The notes beneath the pieces were generated by a model. It was not told the DNA's origin, made no database searches, and worked only from the letters and a program-made list of their open reading frames with translations. Below, piece by piece: positions 25,704 to 36,200 of a stretch of DNA of 64,000 nucleotides; within the stretch, counting starts at the first letter, position 1; every line of letters begins with the position of its first letter. The position numbers and the translations under genes were made by a program. This DNA is from Zobellia galactanivorans (lineage in GTDB: Bacteria > Bacteroidota > Bacteroidia > Flavobacteriales > Flavobacteriaceae): NCBI RefSeq assembly GCF_000973105.1, contig NC_015844.1, positions 5,390,501-5,454,500 on the forward strand, in the 5' to 3' direction.

Positions 25704-27026
25704 TTAGTACTTTCTATTCTTTCGACTTTTCATTTTATTCGCCTCCTTATCCCCTATGAATTTTTCCTTAGCAGGATCCCATTCAAGGGTTCGACCTAAT
25801 TGATAGGCTATATTGCAGATATTGCCCACGGTTGCGGAGCGGTGGCCAATTTCTACATCGGCAATCAGTGGGGTTTCGTTTTTTATGGCATCTATCCAAT
25901 TTTGATAGTGGTTTCCCCTTGATTTCATATCCTCCTTTTCGCTCATTTGCGATTTTAGAATACTTGGTGGATCGGTTTCGAGGTAGCTTCTACTTATATC
26001 GAGACTGCCTTTGCTTCCTATAAAGCGTACGCCCCATCCCCTACCGAAGTCTTCATGTACCATTTCTATTCCATTTTCATAGAACATTCGCATTCCTCTT
26101 ACCGCATTTTTATCGGCTGGGGGTACAAATTTTACCGGACCACTGCGGTCCATTCCCAATCCCCATTGCGCTATATCGAACATATGGGCGCCCCAATCGG
26201 TCAAAATTCCACCGCCGGTCTCATTAAACAGGCGCCAATCGGGAAAAAAGGCTTTACTTTCAGGAGGGGATAACCTTTGGTTGTAAGGCAATAAAGGTGC
26301 CGGTCCACACCATTGGTTCCAATCTACTTCAGCGGGTACAGGCTCTGATGGCATATTAAAAGGAACCGCAGGATCTCCTACGTTTACGAGTACTTTTTTA
26401 ATATCGCCCAAGTGACCCTTTTGCACTATTTCGGTCGCTTTTTGAAAAGTGGCCCATGAGCGTTGCATGCTTCCGGTCTGCAAAACCTTTCCGGTCTTCT
26501 TTACGGTTTCCACCATATCGATACCCTCTTGGATCTTCAAGGTCAGTGGTTTTTCGCAATACACATGCTTACCGGATTTCATGGCCCCTATAGCTTGAAT
26601 CGCATGCCAGTGGTCAGGGGTCGCGACAATAACGGCATCGATATCGTCCCTCCCTAAAATTTCAAGGTAATTGCCCGTGGTCGTTATGCCCTTGTAATTG
26701 CCTTGATTTCGTTTTTCGGCATATAACTTACTTACATGGGCCTTGAACCAATTGTTCTTGGTTGTCCACACATCAGCACCGGCAACGATCTGGGCTTGGT
26801 CGGTATGTACCATAAAGGCATTGGACAGGGTTATACTCTGCTTCCCTAAGCCTATATATCCTAAATTAACCTTATCGCTCGGAGGAACAAAGCCCCTTCC
26901 CAATACGTGCCTTGGCACTATGCTGATGGCACTGGCCACCAAGGCCGTCTTTGAAATAAAAGCTCTTCGAGATAATTGTACCTGAGGCTTTAAATTTGAT
27001 TTACTGTTGGTTCGGTCTGGTTTCAT
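25704..27026 (-). CDS. Tat-exported Gfo/Idh/MocA-family oxidoreductase
   Basis: The 440-residue protein has a twin-arginine signal (LSRRAFISKTALVASAIS, residues 18-35), followed by IVPRHVLG and the dinucleotide-binding region (VNLGYIGLGKQS). The family signature HVYCEKPLTL with its catalytic-type EKP is intact, and GGGILTDWGAHMFDIAQWGLG is in the usual place. Such enzymes use a tightly bound NAD(P) and oxidise or rearrange sugars; Tat export keeps the cofactor bound. The ATG overlaps the stop of the upstream sulfatase gene by 4 bases (ATGA), so the two are translationally coupled and probably act on one substrate in succession. GH109-like glycosidase activity is an alternative. Confidence 0.87.
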   Translation of the reverse strand: MKPDRTNSKSNLKPQVQLSRRAFISKTALVASAISIVPRHVLGRGFVPPSDKVNLGYIGLGKQSITLSNAFMVHTDQAQIVAGADVWTTKNNWFKAHVSKLYAEKRNQGNYKGITTTGNYLEILGRDDIDAVIVATPDHWHAIQAIGAMKSGKHVYCEKPLTLKIQEGIDMVETVKKTGKVLQTGSMQRSWATFQKATEIVQKGHLGDIKKVLVNVGDPAVPFNMPSEPVPAEVDWNQWCGPAPLLPYNQRLSPPESKAFFPDWRLFNETGGGILTDWGAHMFDIAQWGLGMDRSGPVKFVPPADKNAVRGMRMFYENGIEMVHEDFGRGWGVRFIGSKGSLDISRSYLETDPPSILKSQMSEKEDMKSRGNHYQNWIDAIKNETPLIADVEIGHRSATVGNICNIAYQLGRTLEWDPAKEKFIGDKEANKMKSRKNRKY

Positions 27027-28852
27027 AAAGTACTTTTTTTATTGATCTCAATATAATAAGCTGGCATTTTAGCCCCTTCTTCCGTAAAGAAATTGCTTTG
27101 TAGTCTATAGCTGCCCTTCTCTAGTTTTCCTTCCAACAAAACAAAAGGGGCTTCCATATTTACATCTGCCTTAACCTCAAAATCACCAAGCTGTACGGCG
27201 GCACTTTCAAAGTTCAAACTTCTCCCTGCAGGCAACTCATCCATCGAATAGGATTCCGATATCCGATCTGCCGCAGCGTTCAATGCCAAGTCCGATTCCG
27301 GTGCGTATCGGTAGAGTTTAAACTGGTAAAGTCCGTCTTCGACCACCTTTATACTATAATAACCATCGGGAGCGAACTCCCCTTGGCGAATTTGAACTTG
27401 GTTCCAAGGTATATTATCATCGGTATGCATATCGTGGACCGTAATCGTTACCGGATTGGCCTTCGGGTCACCTAAAGGGATCTCCGCATATCGCATTTCC
27501 GGTTCTATGCTCGACCACCATTGATCGTAATATGCCTTCATTTTCTTTACCACCTCGGGGTGCTCCTCGGCTATGTCGTTTTTTTGCCCTGGATCCTCAA
27601 TAATATTATAAAGCTCGGTTCCATCTATCAAACGCCATTCCGTGGTCATCACGCAACTATTTTTTCCCTTTATGGGCCACTGGCCCCGTTGGGTGTCTAT
27701 GACCAACATTCGGTCATCTTCCTTTTTTCCTTCCAATAAAACAGGGGCCACGTTGGCACCATCCAAAGGTTTATCGACTTCAAAGGGAATACCGCTCATA
27801 TGTGCCAAAGTAGGCAATAAATCTACATTCGCCACCAACTCGTTGTTCACCGAGCCCTTTTTGATATCGCCGTCAGGCCAACTGATAAAAAACGGCACTT
27901 TATGCCCTCCGTCATAATGACTGCCCTTGGTACCCTTCAAGCCTGCATTGTACCCAGTAACATTTCCGTCTTTATCGGTTTTGATTCCGGCCGCCGTACC
28001 ATTGTCGGTGGTGTAAATAACAATAGTATTATCGAATAGTTTCCTATCCTTCAAAAACCTTACTAATTTACCAAAGTTCTCATCTATATTGGAAATCATT
28101 CCATAAAAACGTTTTTGGTAATCGGCCAAGGGTTCGTTTTCATACATTTTTGCGTAGGACTCGGGTACGTTAAAGGGAGAATGCGCAGCATTCAACGGAA
28201 GATAGAGAAAGAAAGGTTCATCTTCAGTCCGCTGTATATGTTTGATGGCTTCGTTAAACCAGACATCCGTACAATACCCTTCTAATTTCACGGGCTCGCC
28301 GTTTCTAAAATAGGTATCGTCAAAATAGGTGTTGTTCCAATAATCCGGGGTTTGCTGTACCCCGCCACCGCCATTGTACAAGGCGTGCTCAAACCCTCTA
28401 TCATGGGGACGGAAAGGGTAATTATCGCCCAAATGCCACTTACCGAACATGGCGGTATTATACCCGCCTTCCTTAAAGACCTCTGCCATGGTTTTCTCGT
28501 CTTCCAGTAAAATGGAACACCCCGCTATGGTGTGCCAAGCGTTGTTTCTATTGCCATTTCTACCCGTCATAAGTCCCGCCCTACTTGGTGCACAGGTAGT
28601 ACCCACGTGAAAATTGGTCAATTCAAGGGACTCTTTGGCAAAAGCATCGAGGTTTGGGGTTTTGATATACGGATTTCCGTGGGAGGCCAAATCGCCATAA
28701 CCTTGGTCATCGGCAAAAACAATAATGACGTTCGGTTTTTCTTTGGATCTCGTAGCTTCAGAAGCAGAATCGGATTTCTTTTTCTGCCCGCAGGACAGCA
28801 TCAAGATTAAACAAACGGAACTCAAGAGCTGTGTAAACGTTCTATAGGTCAT
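27023..28852 (-). CDS. S1-family sulfatase lipoprotein with C-terminal extension
   Basis: The 609-residue protein has a lipobox (LMLSC, Cys21), FADDQGYGDLASHG with the metal-binding aspartates (46-59), formylglycine signature CAPSR at Cys87, GKWHLGDNYPF near 137, and TTDNGTAAG in place of the usual DNG site near 285. About 150 residues after the sulfatase core form an extra beta-rich region (VTITVHDMHTDDNIPWNQ, DGYYSIKVVEDGLYQFKLYR) also seen in other marine arylsulfatases. It is an exo- or endo-acting sugar sulfatase. It is 10 bp downstream of the hybrid two-component gene and coupled to the secreted Gfo/Idh gene. Confidence 0.88.
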   Translation of the reverse strand: MTYRTFTQLLSSVCLILMLSCGQKKKSDSASEATRSKEKPNVIIVFADDQGYGDLASHGNPYIKTPNLDAFAKESLELTNFHVGTTCAPSRAGLMTGRNGNRNNAWHTIAGCSILLEDEKTMAEVFKEGGYNTAMFGKWHLGDNYPFRPHDRGFEHALYNGGGGVQQTPDYWNNTYFDDTYFRNGEPVKLEGYCTDVWFNEAIKHIQRTEDEPFFLYLPLNAAHSPFNVPESYAKMYENEPLADYQKRFYGMISNIDENFGKLVRFLKDRKLFDNTIVIYTTDNGTAAGIKTDKDGNVTGYNAGLKGTKGSHYDGGHKVPFFISWPDGDIKKGSVNNELVANVDLLPTLAHMSGIPFEVDKPLDGANVAPVLLEGKKEDDRMLVIDTQRGQWPIKGKNSCVMTTEWRLIDGTELYNIIEDPGQKNDIAEEHPEVVKKMKAYYDQWWSSIEPEMRYAEIPLGDPKANPVTITVHDMHTDDNIPWNQVQIRQGEFAPDGYYSIKVVEDGLYQFKLYRYAPESDLALNAAADRISESYSMDELPAGRSLNFESAAVQLGDFEVKADVNMEAPFVLLEGKLEKGSYRLQSNFFTEEGAKMPAYYIEINKKSTL

Positions 28853-28862
28853 ACTAAAATTT

Positions 28863-31800
28863 TTAAGATGTGGTATTTTTTTTGTTTTTGAGTTGGGCTA
28901 CATACTCGCTAGGTATGACACCGAATTGTTTTTTAAAGCATTTTGAAAAATACGAGGCGGTATTGAAGCCGGTTTTATACATAATCTCCTTTACCGAAAG
29001 ATCGCTTTGTTCAAATAGTTGAACCGCGCGTTTCAGGCGTATGTTGCGAATGAATTCACTTGAAGACAAGCCCGTTATCTCTTTGAATTTCATGTAGAGG
29101 TTACTACGGCTGTAGCCCATTTCCTTTACCAGCATCTCTACGTTGAAATCTGTGTTCATCATATGTTTCTCTACAATTTCAATAGCCGTTTGCAAAAAAG
29201 ATTCATCGACCGAAGTAACCGCAATTTCGGCCGGTTGTAAGGTTATATTACGGGTGAATTGCTTCCGAAGTTGCTCACGATGCTTAAGGATATTCCCCAG
29301 GGTAAGCTGAAGGAGCTCCATATCAAAAGGTTTTCTGATATAGCCTTCCACTCCTATCTTCAAGTTTTCTATTTCGCTTTCTTGCGATGCCTTTGCCGTT
29401 AACATTACCACGGGAATATGACTCGTTTCCTTATCGCTTTTTAGCGATTTACAAAACTCCGTACCGTCCATTATGGGCATTAAAATATCGGTCAAGATAA
29501 TATTGGGCATAATATTCTTGGCTACTTTAAGCGCCTGTTTGCCGTTTTCCGCCTCATAGATAACATAGTCGCTCTCGAGCCCCTGTTTTACCAAGGTTCG
29601 TATGTCGGCGTTATCGTCTACCACCAATAGAATAGGCTGCTTAGGCCTTGACTTTGATACATCGGCATCTAGAATTTCATCGTTGATACCGATGGCGAAA
29701 GATTCGGTCTCGGAAGAGCGCACCAAAAAGTCGCTTTCAGAAACCTCTTTGATACTTACCTCCGGAATATTCATATAGACCGCTTTGTCAACGGGAAGCC
29801 TCACAATAAAATCCGTGCCCTTGTTGGGTTTGCTCTTAACGACAATTGAACCCTGGTGCAGTTCGATCAGGTTCTTGGTGAAGGATAAGCCTATACCTGC
29901 CCCCTGAAGGTTTCTTCTGTCTTTTTTATCTTGGGTATTGAAGCGTTCGAATATGGTGTTCACCCTATTTTCGGCAATACCATAACCCGAATCGCGTACT
30001 TTTATAATTACATTTTCACCTTGGTCATTCTTAGCTTCGCCTTCCGTAGCTATTTCCACTGTAATCCGACCACCATCAGGGGTGTATTTAAACGCATTGG
30101 AAAGCAAGTTGTTCATTATTTTCTCTAAGGCATCGTGGTCGAACCAAGTCTGAAGCGATTCTTGGTCAGCCTGGATCGTAAACTCAATATTTTGCTTATG
30201 GGCGAGAAACTGAAATGGCTGGCCTACCTCTTGAATAAACTCTACAATATTGCTATTACGGACTACCAAATGCATTTTGCCTTGGTCTATCTTTCTAAAG
30301 TCCAACAGCTGATTGACCAGTTTTAATAAATAGTTGGTGTTTTTGTACATAATATTGTACTGCTCATGCACCTTGGTCCGGCTTATCTTGTCCCCATCCT
30401 TTCGCAAATACTCCAGTGGGCCCTTGATCAAGGTGAGAGGAGTTCGGAACTCATGGGAAATATTGGTAAAAAACTCGAGTTTTACCCGCTGCATTTCTTC
30501 CGATTTCTCCTTTTCCAAATGATCGAGTTCCAATTGGTGCTTTTCACTCGTTCTGATAAAAGTGTACCTCCAAAACAACCATAGCATGCCCAATACCAAT
30601 GCACCATAAAACAAATAGGCCGCTGAGGTTTGCCAAATGGGCGGGGTAATGGTAATCTGTATTTGCGAAGGTGTTTCATCCCAAAGACCGTCATTATTGG
30701 AAGCCTTGACCTTAAAGACGTAGTCACCCGGTTCTAGGTTGGTATATGTAGCGAAACGCTTGTTCGAAGTAGTCTGCACCCAGTTGGGATCAAAGCCCTC
30801 TAACATATAGGCAAATTTGTTTTTTGAAGGTGCCGCATAGTGCAATGCGGCAAATTCAAAGGAAAAATTGTTCTGTCGGTAGCCCAGTTCTATATTCTTG
30901 ATTTTATTGATGCTTTTATCGAGTATGACCTTACCGTCAAGTTCGGCCCCCACTTTTACGGATTCGTTCGAGACCAGCATATCGGTAATAACGGTTTCGG
31001 CCAAGTGTTCGTTATCCCCGATATCTTCGGGATAGAAGGCATTAAAGCCATTGATACCCCCAAATAGCATCTCACCATCGGACCGTTTTACGCAAGCCAA
31101 TTCTTGAAATTCATTATCTTGAAGGCCGTCGTTTTCATTATAGTTTTTAAAGGTTTCTTTTTTCGGATTGAACTTAGACAAGCCCATATTGGTTGAAAGC
31201 CATAGGTTAGCTTCACTGTCTTCCAGAATTCCCTTGATTACGTCGTTCGGAAGTCCATCTTGAACGGAATAGGAAATAAAACTATCCGTCTCACCATTTT
31301 CCCCGGGAACAAATTTATTTAGGCCTCCGCCAAAGGTTCCAATCCACAATTCACCCTCAGTGCTTTCGTACAACGAGAGAATATAGTTATGGCTAAGGGA
31401 CTTAGGGTCTTCAGAATTGTTTTTATAGGTCTCGAACTTAGGATGTTTTTTATACCGTTCAATAGCCTTAACGACACTTAAGCCATCGCCCGTGGCAAAC
31501 CAAATATTGCCGAACTTATCCTCTAAAATGTACCTGACAATGTTACTTGGCAAGACATGGGCCTGTTTTGGGTAGCTTTTGAAGGTAGTCTTGTCATAGC
31601 CTTTCCCATCTTCCTTTTTAATCCATCGTTGCACTCCGGAAGTATAGGTGCCTATCCATATATTTTCATCGGAATCGTTCAATAAGCTGAACACCCCGTG
31701 CATCAATCCTTGGGGACGTAGATCAGATTCTTTTATTTGGCTTGGGTCATCAATGTTCAGCAAATAGAGTCCGGGAGTACTTTCCGCCCCTATGAACAAG

Positions 31801-33083
31801 GTTTTCTTATTGTCGAGAACAGTTTCGGTGATAGCAAAGGTTCGTGAAATAGAGCTAAAGCGCCTAAACTTGTCGTAATTCCCATCATCATCCTGTTTTG
31901 TCAACATATTCAAGCCGCCGCCTTCTGTACCGACCCATACCGTGCCATTACTGTCTTCATACATGGCCCGGATCTTGTCATAACTCAGGCTTTGGGGATC
32001 GGGAGTATTCCTTACATGCAAAAATTGTTTTCTTCCGGGATCAAAAATGTTTATGCCCCCACCATTGGTTCCTATCCAAATGATGCCCGTTTTATCAAGG
32101 TACAAGGATTTAATGATGTTCTTGCTGATACTCCCCGAATCCCTGGAATCATAGGTAAATCGCTTAATGTATCGGGGCAATTTTTCAGGTGAGGCATTTT
32201 CGAAATAAAAAAGCCCTTCATTTGAACCTACCCAGAGGTGATTGTTATTATCGACCAAAATATTATTGACATTATTATCATGTATTTTTGCCAACTTCAG
32301 TCCATTTCCTTTGACTTGGCAAAACAAGCCTACGTCCGTCGCTATGATCAGCCGGCCCAGATTATCCTCTTTGATATCCCTCACAATACAATCGGGAAGC
32401 CCTAATGATTTATTGATATTTCCGAAGTATTCATTTCCGTTGGGGTCTTTTTTCAGCTTGAACAGACCTGTAGCCCCACCGACCAAAAGTTGCCCGTTCT
32501 TATCTTCATAAATTGAATAGATCGAACTACCGTCCCAACCAATAATAAAGGGATCTTGTTCAGAATTATAGTGTTGGAATTTAAGATGATCTATAGGAAG
32601 GGAAAGGTCTACCATATTAAGGCCGTCTTTCTCCCCGACCCACAAACGATTTTTGCTATCCCTATACAATGCAGTAACATAATTGCCAATGATACTTGAT
32701 ACATCTTCTTCGTTATGGGTAAAGGTCGTGAAATCGCCTGTAGAAGCATTATAGAAATTAAGTCCGCTTCCGGTCGTTCCCACCCAGAGGTTCCCTTCGT
32801 CATCTCCGCTTATTGCCGAAATCAAGTTGCTACTGATACAGTTCGGTTTAATAGGACTGGGATTATAGACCGTGAATTTATAACCGTCGTATTTATTGAG
32901 TCCATCATGCGTAGCGAACCACATAAAGCCCTGCTTATCTTGATAAACCGCATTAATATCACTTTGGGAAAGACCGTCACTAGTAGTTATATGCTTAAAG
33001 CTTATGTGGTTTTGGGCGTTACCCAACAAAACCGAAAAAAACATTAAAAGGTAAAATAACTTATCCAAAGGTTTTGTTTTCAT
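28863..33083 (-). CDS. hybrid two-component system sensor/regulator (HTCS)
   Basis: This single 1406-residue protein contains a whole signalling chain. In order: signal peptide (1-24), two seven-bladed propellers of Reg_prop repeats (about 30-700; e.g. GFMWFATHDGLNKYDG), a Y_Y_Y domain (about 720-810), one membrane segment (about 819-842), a HisKA box with His877 (ISHEFRTPLTL), HATPase (NNLLSNAFKYT, DSGYGI, GAGIGLS), a receiver domain with phospho-acceptor near Asp1199 (LTDILMPIMDG) and an AraC-type DNA-binding domain (about 1305-1395). The periplasmic part would bind an oligosaccharide. I use the ATG at 33083, which starts a proper signal peptide; a GTG at 33131 is unlikely. It probably controls the adjacent susCD locus. 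Confidence 0.95.
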   Translation of the reverse strand: MKTKPLDKLFYLLMFFSVLLGNAQNHISFKHITTSDGLSQSDINAVYQDKQGFMWFATHDGLNKYDGYKFTVYNPSPIKPNCISSNLISAISGDDEGNLWVGTTGSGLNFYNASTGDFTTFTHNEEDVSSIIGNYVTALYRDSKNRLWVGEKDGLNMVDLSLPIDHLKFQHYNSEQDPFIIGWDGSSIYSIYEDKNGQLLVGGATGLFKLKKDPNGNEYFGNINKSLGLPDCIVRDIKEDNLGRLIIATDVGLFCQVKGNGLKLAKIHDNNVNNILVDNNNHLWVGSNEGLFYFENASPEKLPRYIKRFTYDSRDSGSISKNIIKSLYLDKTGIIWIGTNGGGINIFDPGRKQFLHVRNTPDPQSLSYDKIRAMYEDSNGTVWVGTEGGGLNMLTKQDDDGNYDKFRRFSSISRTFAITETVLDNKKTLFIGAESTPGLYLLNIDDPSQIKESDLRPQGLMHGVFSLLNDSDENIWIGTYTSGVQRWIKKEDGKGYDKTTFKSYPKQAHVLPSNIVRYILEDKFGNIWFATGDGLSVVKAIERYKKHPKFETYKNNSEDPKSLSHNYILSLYESTEGELWIGTFGGGLNKFVPGENGETDSFISYSVQDGLPNDVIKGILEDSEANLWLSTNMGLSKFNPKKETFKNYNENDGLQDNEFQELACVKRSDGEMLFGGINGFNAFYPEDIGDNEHLAETVITDMLVSNESVKVGAELDGKVILDKSINKIKNIELGYRQNNFSFEFAALHYAAPSKNKFAYMLEGFDPNWVQTTSNKRFATYTNLEPGDYVFKVKASNNDGLWDETPSQIQITITPPIWQTSAAYLFYGALVLGMLWLFWRYTFIRTSEKHQLELDHLEKEKSEEMQRVKLEFFTNISHEFRTPLTLIKGPLEYLRKDGDKISRTKVHEQYNIMYKNTNYLLKLVNQLLDFRKIDQGKMHLVVRNSNIVEFIQEVGQPFQFLAHKQNIEFTIQADQESLQTWFDHDALEKIMNNLLSNAFKYTPDGGRITVEIATEGEAKNDQGENVIIKVRDSGYGIAENRVNTIFERFNTQDKKDRRNLQGAGIGLSFTKNLIELHQGSIVVKSKPNKGTDFIVRLPVDKAVYMNIPEVSIKEVSESDFLVRSSETESFAIGINDEILDADVSKSRPKQPILLVVDDNADIRTLVKQGLESDYVIYEAENGKQALKVAKNIMPNIILTDILMPIMDGTEFCKSLKSDKETSHIPVVMLTAKASQESEIENLKIGVEGYIRKPFDMELLQLTLGNILKHREQLRKQFTRNITLQPAEIAVTSVDESFLQTAIEIVEKHMMNTDFNVEMLVKEMGYSRSNLYMKFKEITGLSSSEFIRNIRLKRAVQLFEQSDLSVKEIMYKTGFNTASYFSKCFKKQFGVIPSEYVAQLKNKKNTTS

Positions 33084-33266
33084 AAAATATTGACGCGGTC
33101 TTCTAATTCTATTTGAAATATAATATCCCACCTGTTTACCTATTAGTTAGCGTTAGATTTACTTTCCCGGTTTTTGGATTATTATTTCAATCTAGCAATT
33201 TAAGCGTAGTTCTAAAAATTAGGAATGTCAAAGTACAATATTTTAAGTCTTTATAAGTAAAACCGC

Positions 33267-36200
33267 CTACTTCAAAAATTCGAACAATTGAAGAGGACCG
33301 TCATTATTGGCCCCTACGAGAAATTCTTGCCCTCCTATATCCATTCTTTTGAGATTTTTCAAATCCCCATTAAGTTTCAAACCGGTCATCGTCAATGGTT
33401 TTAGCGAATATTTTCCCGAGTGCAAAACACCTTCCATAAAAAGACCCGATCCGGCATCGTTTCTCGGAGTCTCTACCTCTGCGGAAAATAAATTACCTGC
33501 AACGACCACATCTTTAACGCCATCTTCATTAAAATCCTTGATTACAATTGAATTTACCGATGACAGCTGGGCCATATTCGGCATTGGTTGAATCTCAAAA
33601 GAACCGTTGCCCTCGTTTATAAAAAATGATGAGGCAAAGGTTTTTGCTTTTTTGTGAAGCACATCTTCGGTATTCTCAATATTATACACTTCAAAAAAGT
33701 TTGCCTTTGCAAAAGCATCATACGATTTAAACTTTGCTTTTAAGGCAGGAACTTGTTCTGTGGAACATTGTTTCCCTCGAACAGGATACAATGTATTGTT
33801 TTCATAGTAGCCCAGTGCCAAATCATTAGACCCGTTATTGTCAAAATCGGCATAATATACTTCAAAGGGCGATTTTTCCGTTGCCTTATATTTGTAATTG
33901 AGCCCTAAATTTCCTGCCATATAATCATCATCGCCATCACCATCCAAATCAGAGGCTATTATACTGTACCACCAACCTTCGGTATTTTTTAAAGACTCTA
34001 TATTTTTCTTTTCAAAGCGTTCTCCGACGCGTTCAAACACGGTTATAGGCATCCATTCCCCTACCAAGATAAAGTCAATTTCCCCATCGCCATTATAATC
34101 TGTCCACACCATATCGGTGACAAGACCTACATTCTTTAATTGAGGCGCCACGGTAGCGGTTACATCTGTAAATGTGCCCTTTTCATTGTTTAAAATAAGA
34201 CTGCCGGCCGATTTAGGATAGTCCCAAGGAGTTAGCCGACCTCCTACAAATAAATCAAGATCGCCATCACCATCATAGTCGTACGGTTCTATTGACATTC
34301 CACTTATACCGATTTTAGGAAGCGCATCCTCATTTTTATCAAAAGAGCCATTTCCGTCGTTTATATATAATCGATCCTGATAAAAAAGGGAATTTTCAGC
34401 TTGTTCGTTTCCTCCGCTAACCACATAAAGATCTAAGTCTCCGTCATCATCGGCATCAAAAAATACGGCCCCAGTGTCTTCGTGCAGCCTATCGTCTTCA
34501 AAAGCTTTGGACACCCTTCGTTCAAATCGTCCGTTTTTTACTTGAAAAAATAATTCTCCTTTTTGGTCCATTGCGCCGCCAACGTAAAGATCGTCCAATC
34601 CATCTCCATTTACATCACCTATGGCCAAGGAAGGGCCAAATTTAGATAACTGATGAGGTAAAAGCACCTGTTTGTCAAAATCGTTGAATTGGTTTTCCTT
34701 ATGTTCAAAATCCAGACCTAAACCATGTGTTTCCCTAAACAATATTTTTTTCTTAGGCAAAAATCGAATTTGCGACTGTGTAGCCTGTGCTTCTGAAGCT
34801 TCTATAAGTTGGTTTACCTTTAAATCCGTAAGAATCTGTTCTTTTCCACTGGCCCATTTAATTTGCAAGGTGTCGATTTTATCCATTTTTCCAAGGCCAA
34901 AATGAACTATATGCTCAACGGAAGAAAGATAACCTCTACTGGGCATCATCTCTTGGTATTGGTTTTTACCACTGGCCGATAATCTAACCTTAGCGCCAAT
35001 ACCAAATGTATTGCCCTGCTCCCCTTTTAATCTGATACGCAGATAATTGTTGTCTTCGATTTTGTTTTCCACAATCATAGACATTCGATCCAGGTTGTTG
35101 ATGACCATGTCTAGATCGCCATCTAAATCTAAATCGGCATAGGCCGCCCCATGCGTAAAGCCGTAATAAGACAAACCTTGTGGGTCTATGTCTTCGGAAA
35201 AAGTCAAATCACCATTATTGACAAAAACCTTGTTGCTAACCGGTTCTACCGGCATATTTTTAGTTAGAAGGTAACGTTCACTAGGGGCTATCTGACCTGA
35301 TTCGATAGCTGCGGCTATTTTTAGTTCATAGTCTTTATTGTTGACGCTTCTCCTCATACCATTGGTTATGAAGATATCTTTCCAACCATCATTGTTCAAA
35401 TCCGCAAAGAGGGCAGACCAGCTCCAGTCGGTATTAGAAACACCAGCCAATTCAGCGATATCACTAAACGAATCGTTGCCATTATTCATTTGAAGGCTGT
35501 TTCTCATATATTGATAATGAAGCCCCAATTCTACGGCTTCGTGGAAATACTCGGGTCGCATGGACGACATGTTCCGCTTTTTACCAAAATTTGATGAAGA
35601 CATCATATCGGCCTGTAAAAGGTCTATCCAACCATCATTATTAAAATCGGCCGCATCTGATCCCATACCAAAATTGGAGGTGTGATTGGTAAATTTCTTA
35701 ACCTGGTCTTTAAATGTTCCGTCTTTTTGGTTGATGTACAAAAAATCAGGTGAATTGAAATCGTTAGAAACGTAAATATCGAACCAACCATCATTATTAA
35801 AATCTGAAACACTAGCATTTAAGCTCAAACCAAAATTATAAATCCCCGACTCTTTAGTGACATTTTTGAATTTACCCCCACCTACATTCTCATATAATTG
35901 ATCACTTTCTTCCATGGTGGCGGATGTCTGCTTCTCAACATAAAAAGCATTAGAGCTTTGAAATTCAGCGGGGGGGTACGACGCCAAAAACATATCTAGG
36001 TCCCCATCTTTGTCATAATCGAAGAAAGTAGCTTGATTGGAAAAACCGGCATCATCAAGCCCAAATTCTTTTGCGCTTTCGGTAAAGGTTGTGTCCCCAT
36101 TGTTTATAAACAATAAATTTCTCTTATCAGGAGATGGCCCACTTACACATACATAAATATCCAAAAAACCATCGGCATTAACGTCTGCCATTGTTACCCC

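Noticed and set aside
33229-33236. CAAAGTA sequences upstream of the HTCS, susC and kdgK as minus-strand promoters
   Set aside because: TACTTTG has one base too few between TA and TTTG for the TAnnTTTG box, and such 7-mers are common in AT-rich gaps.
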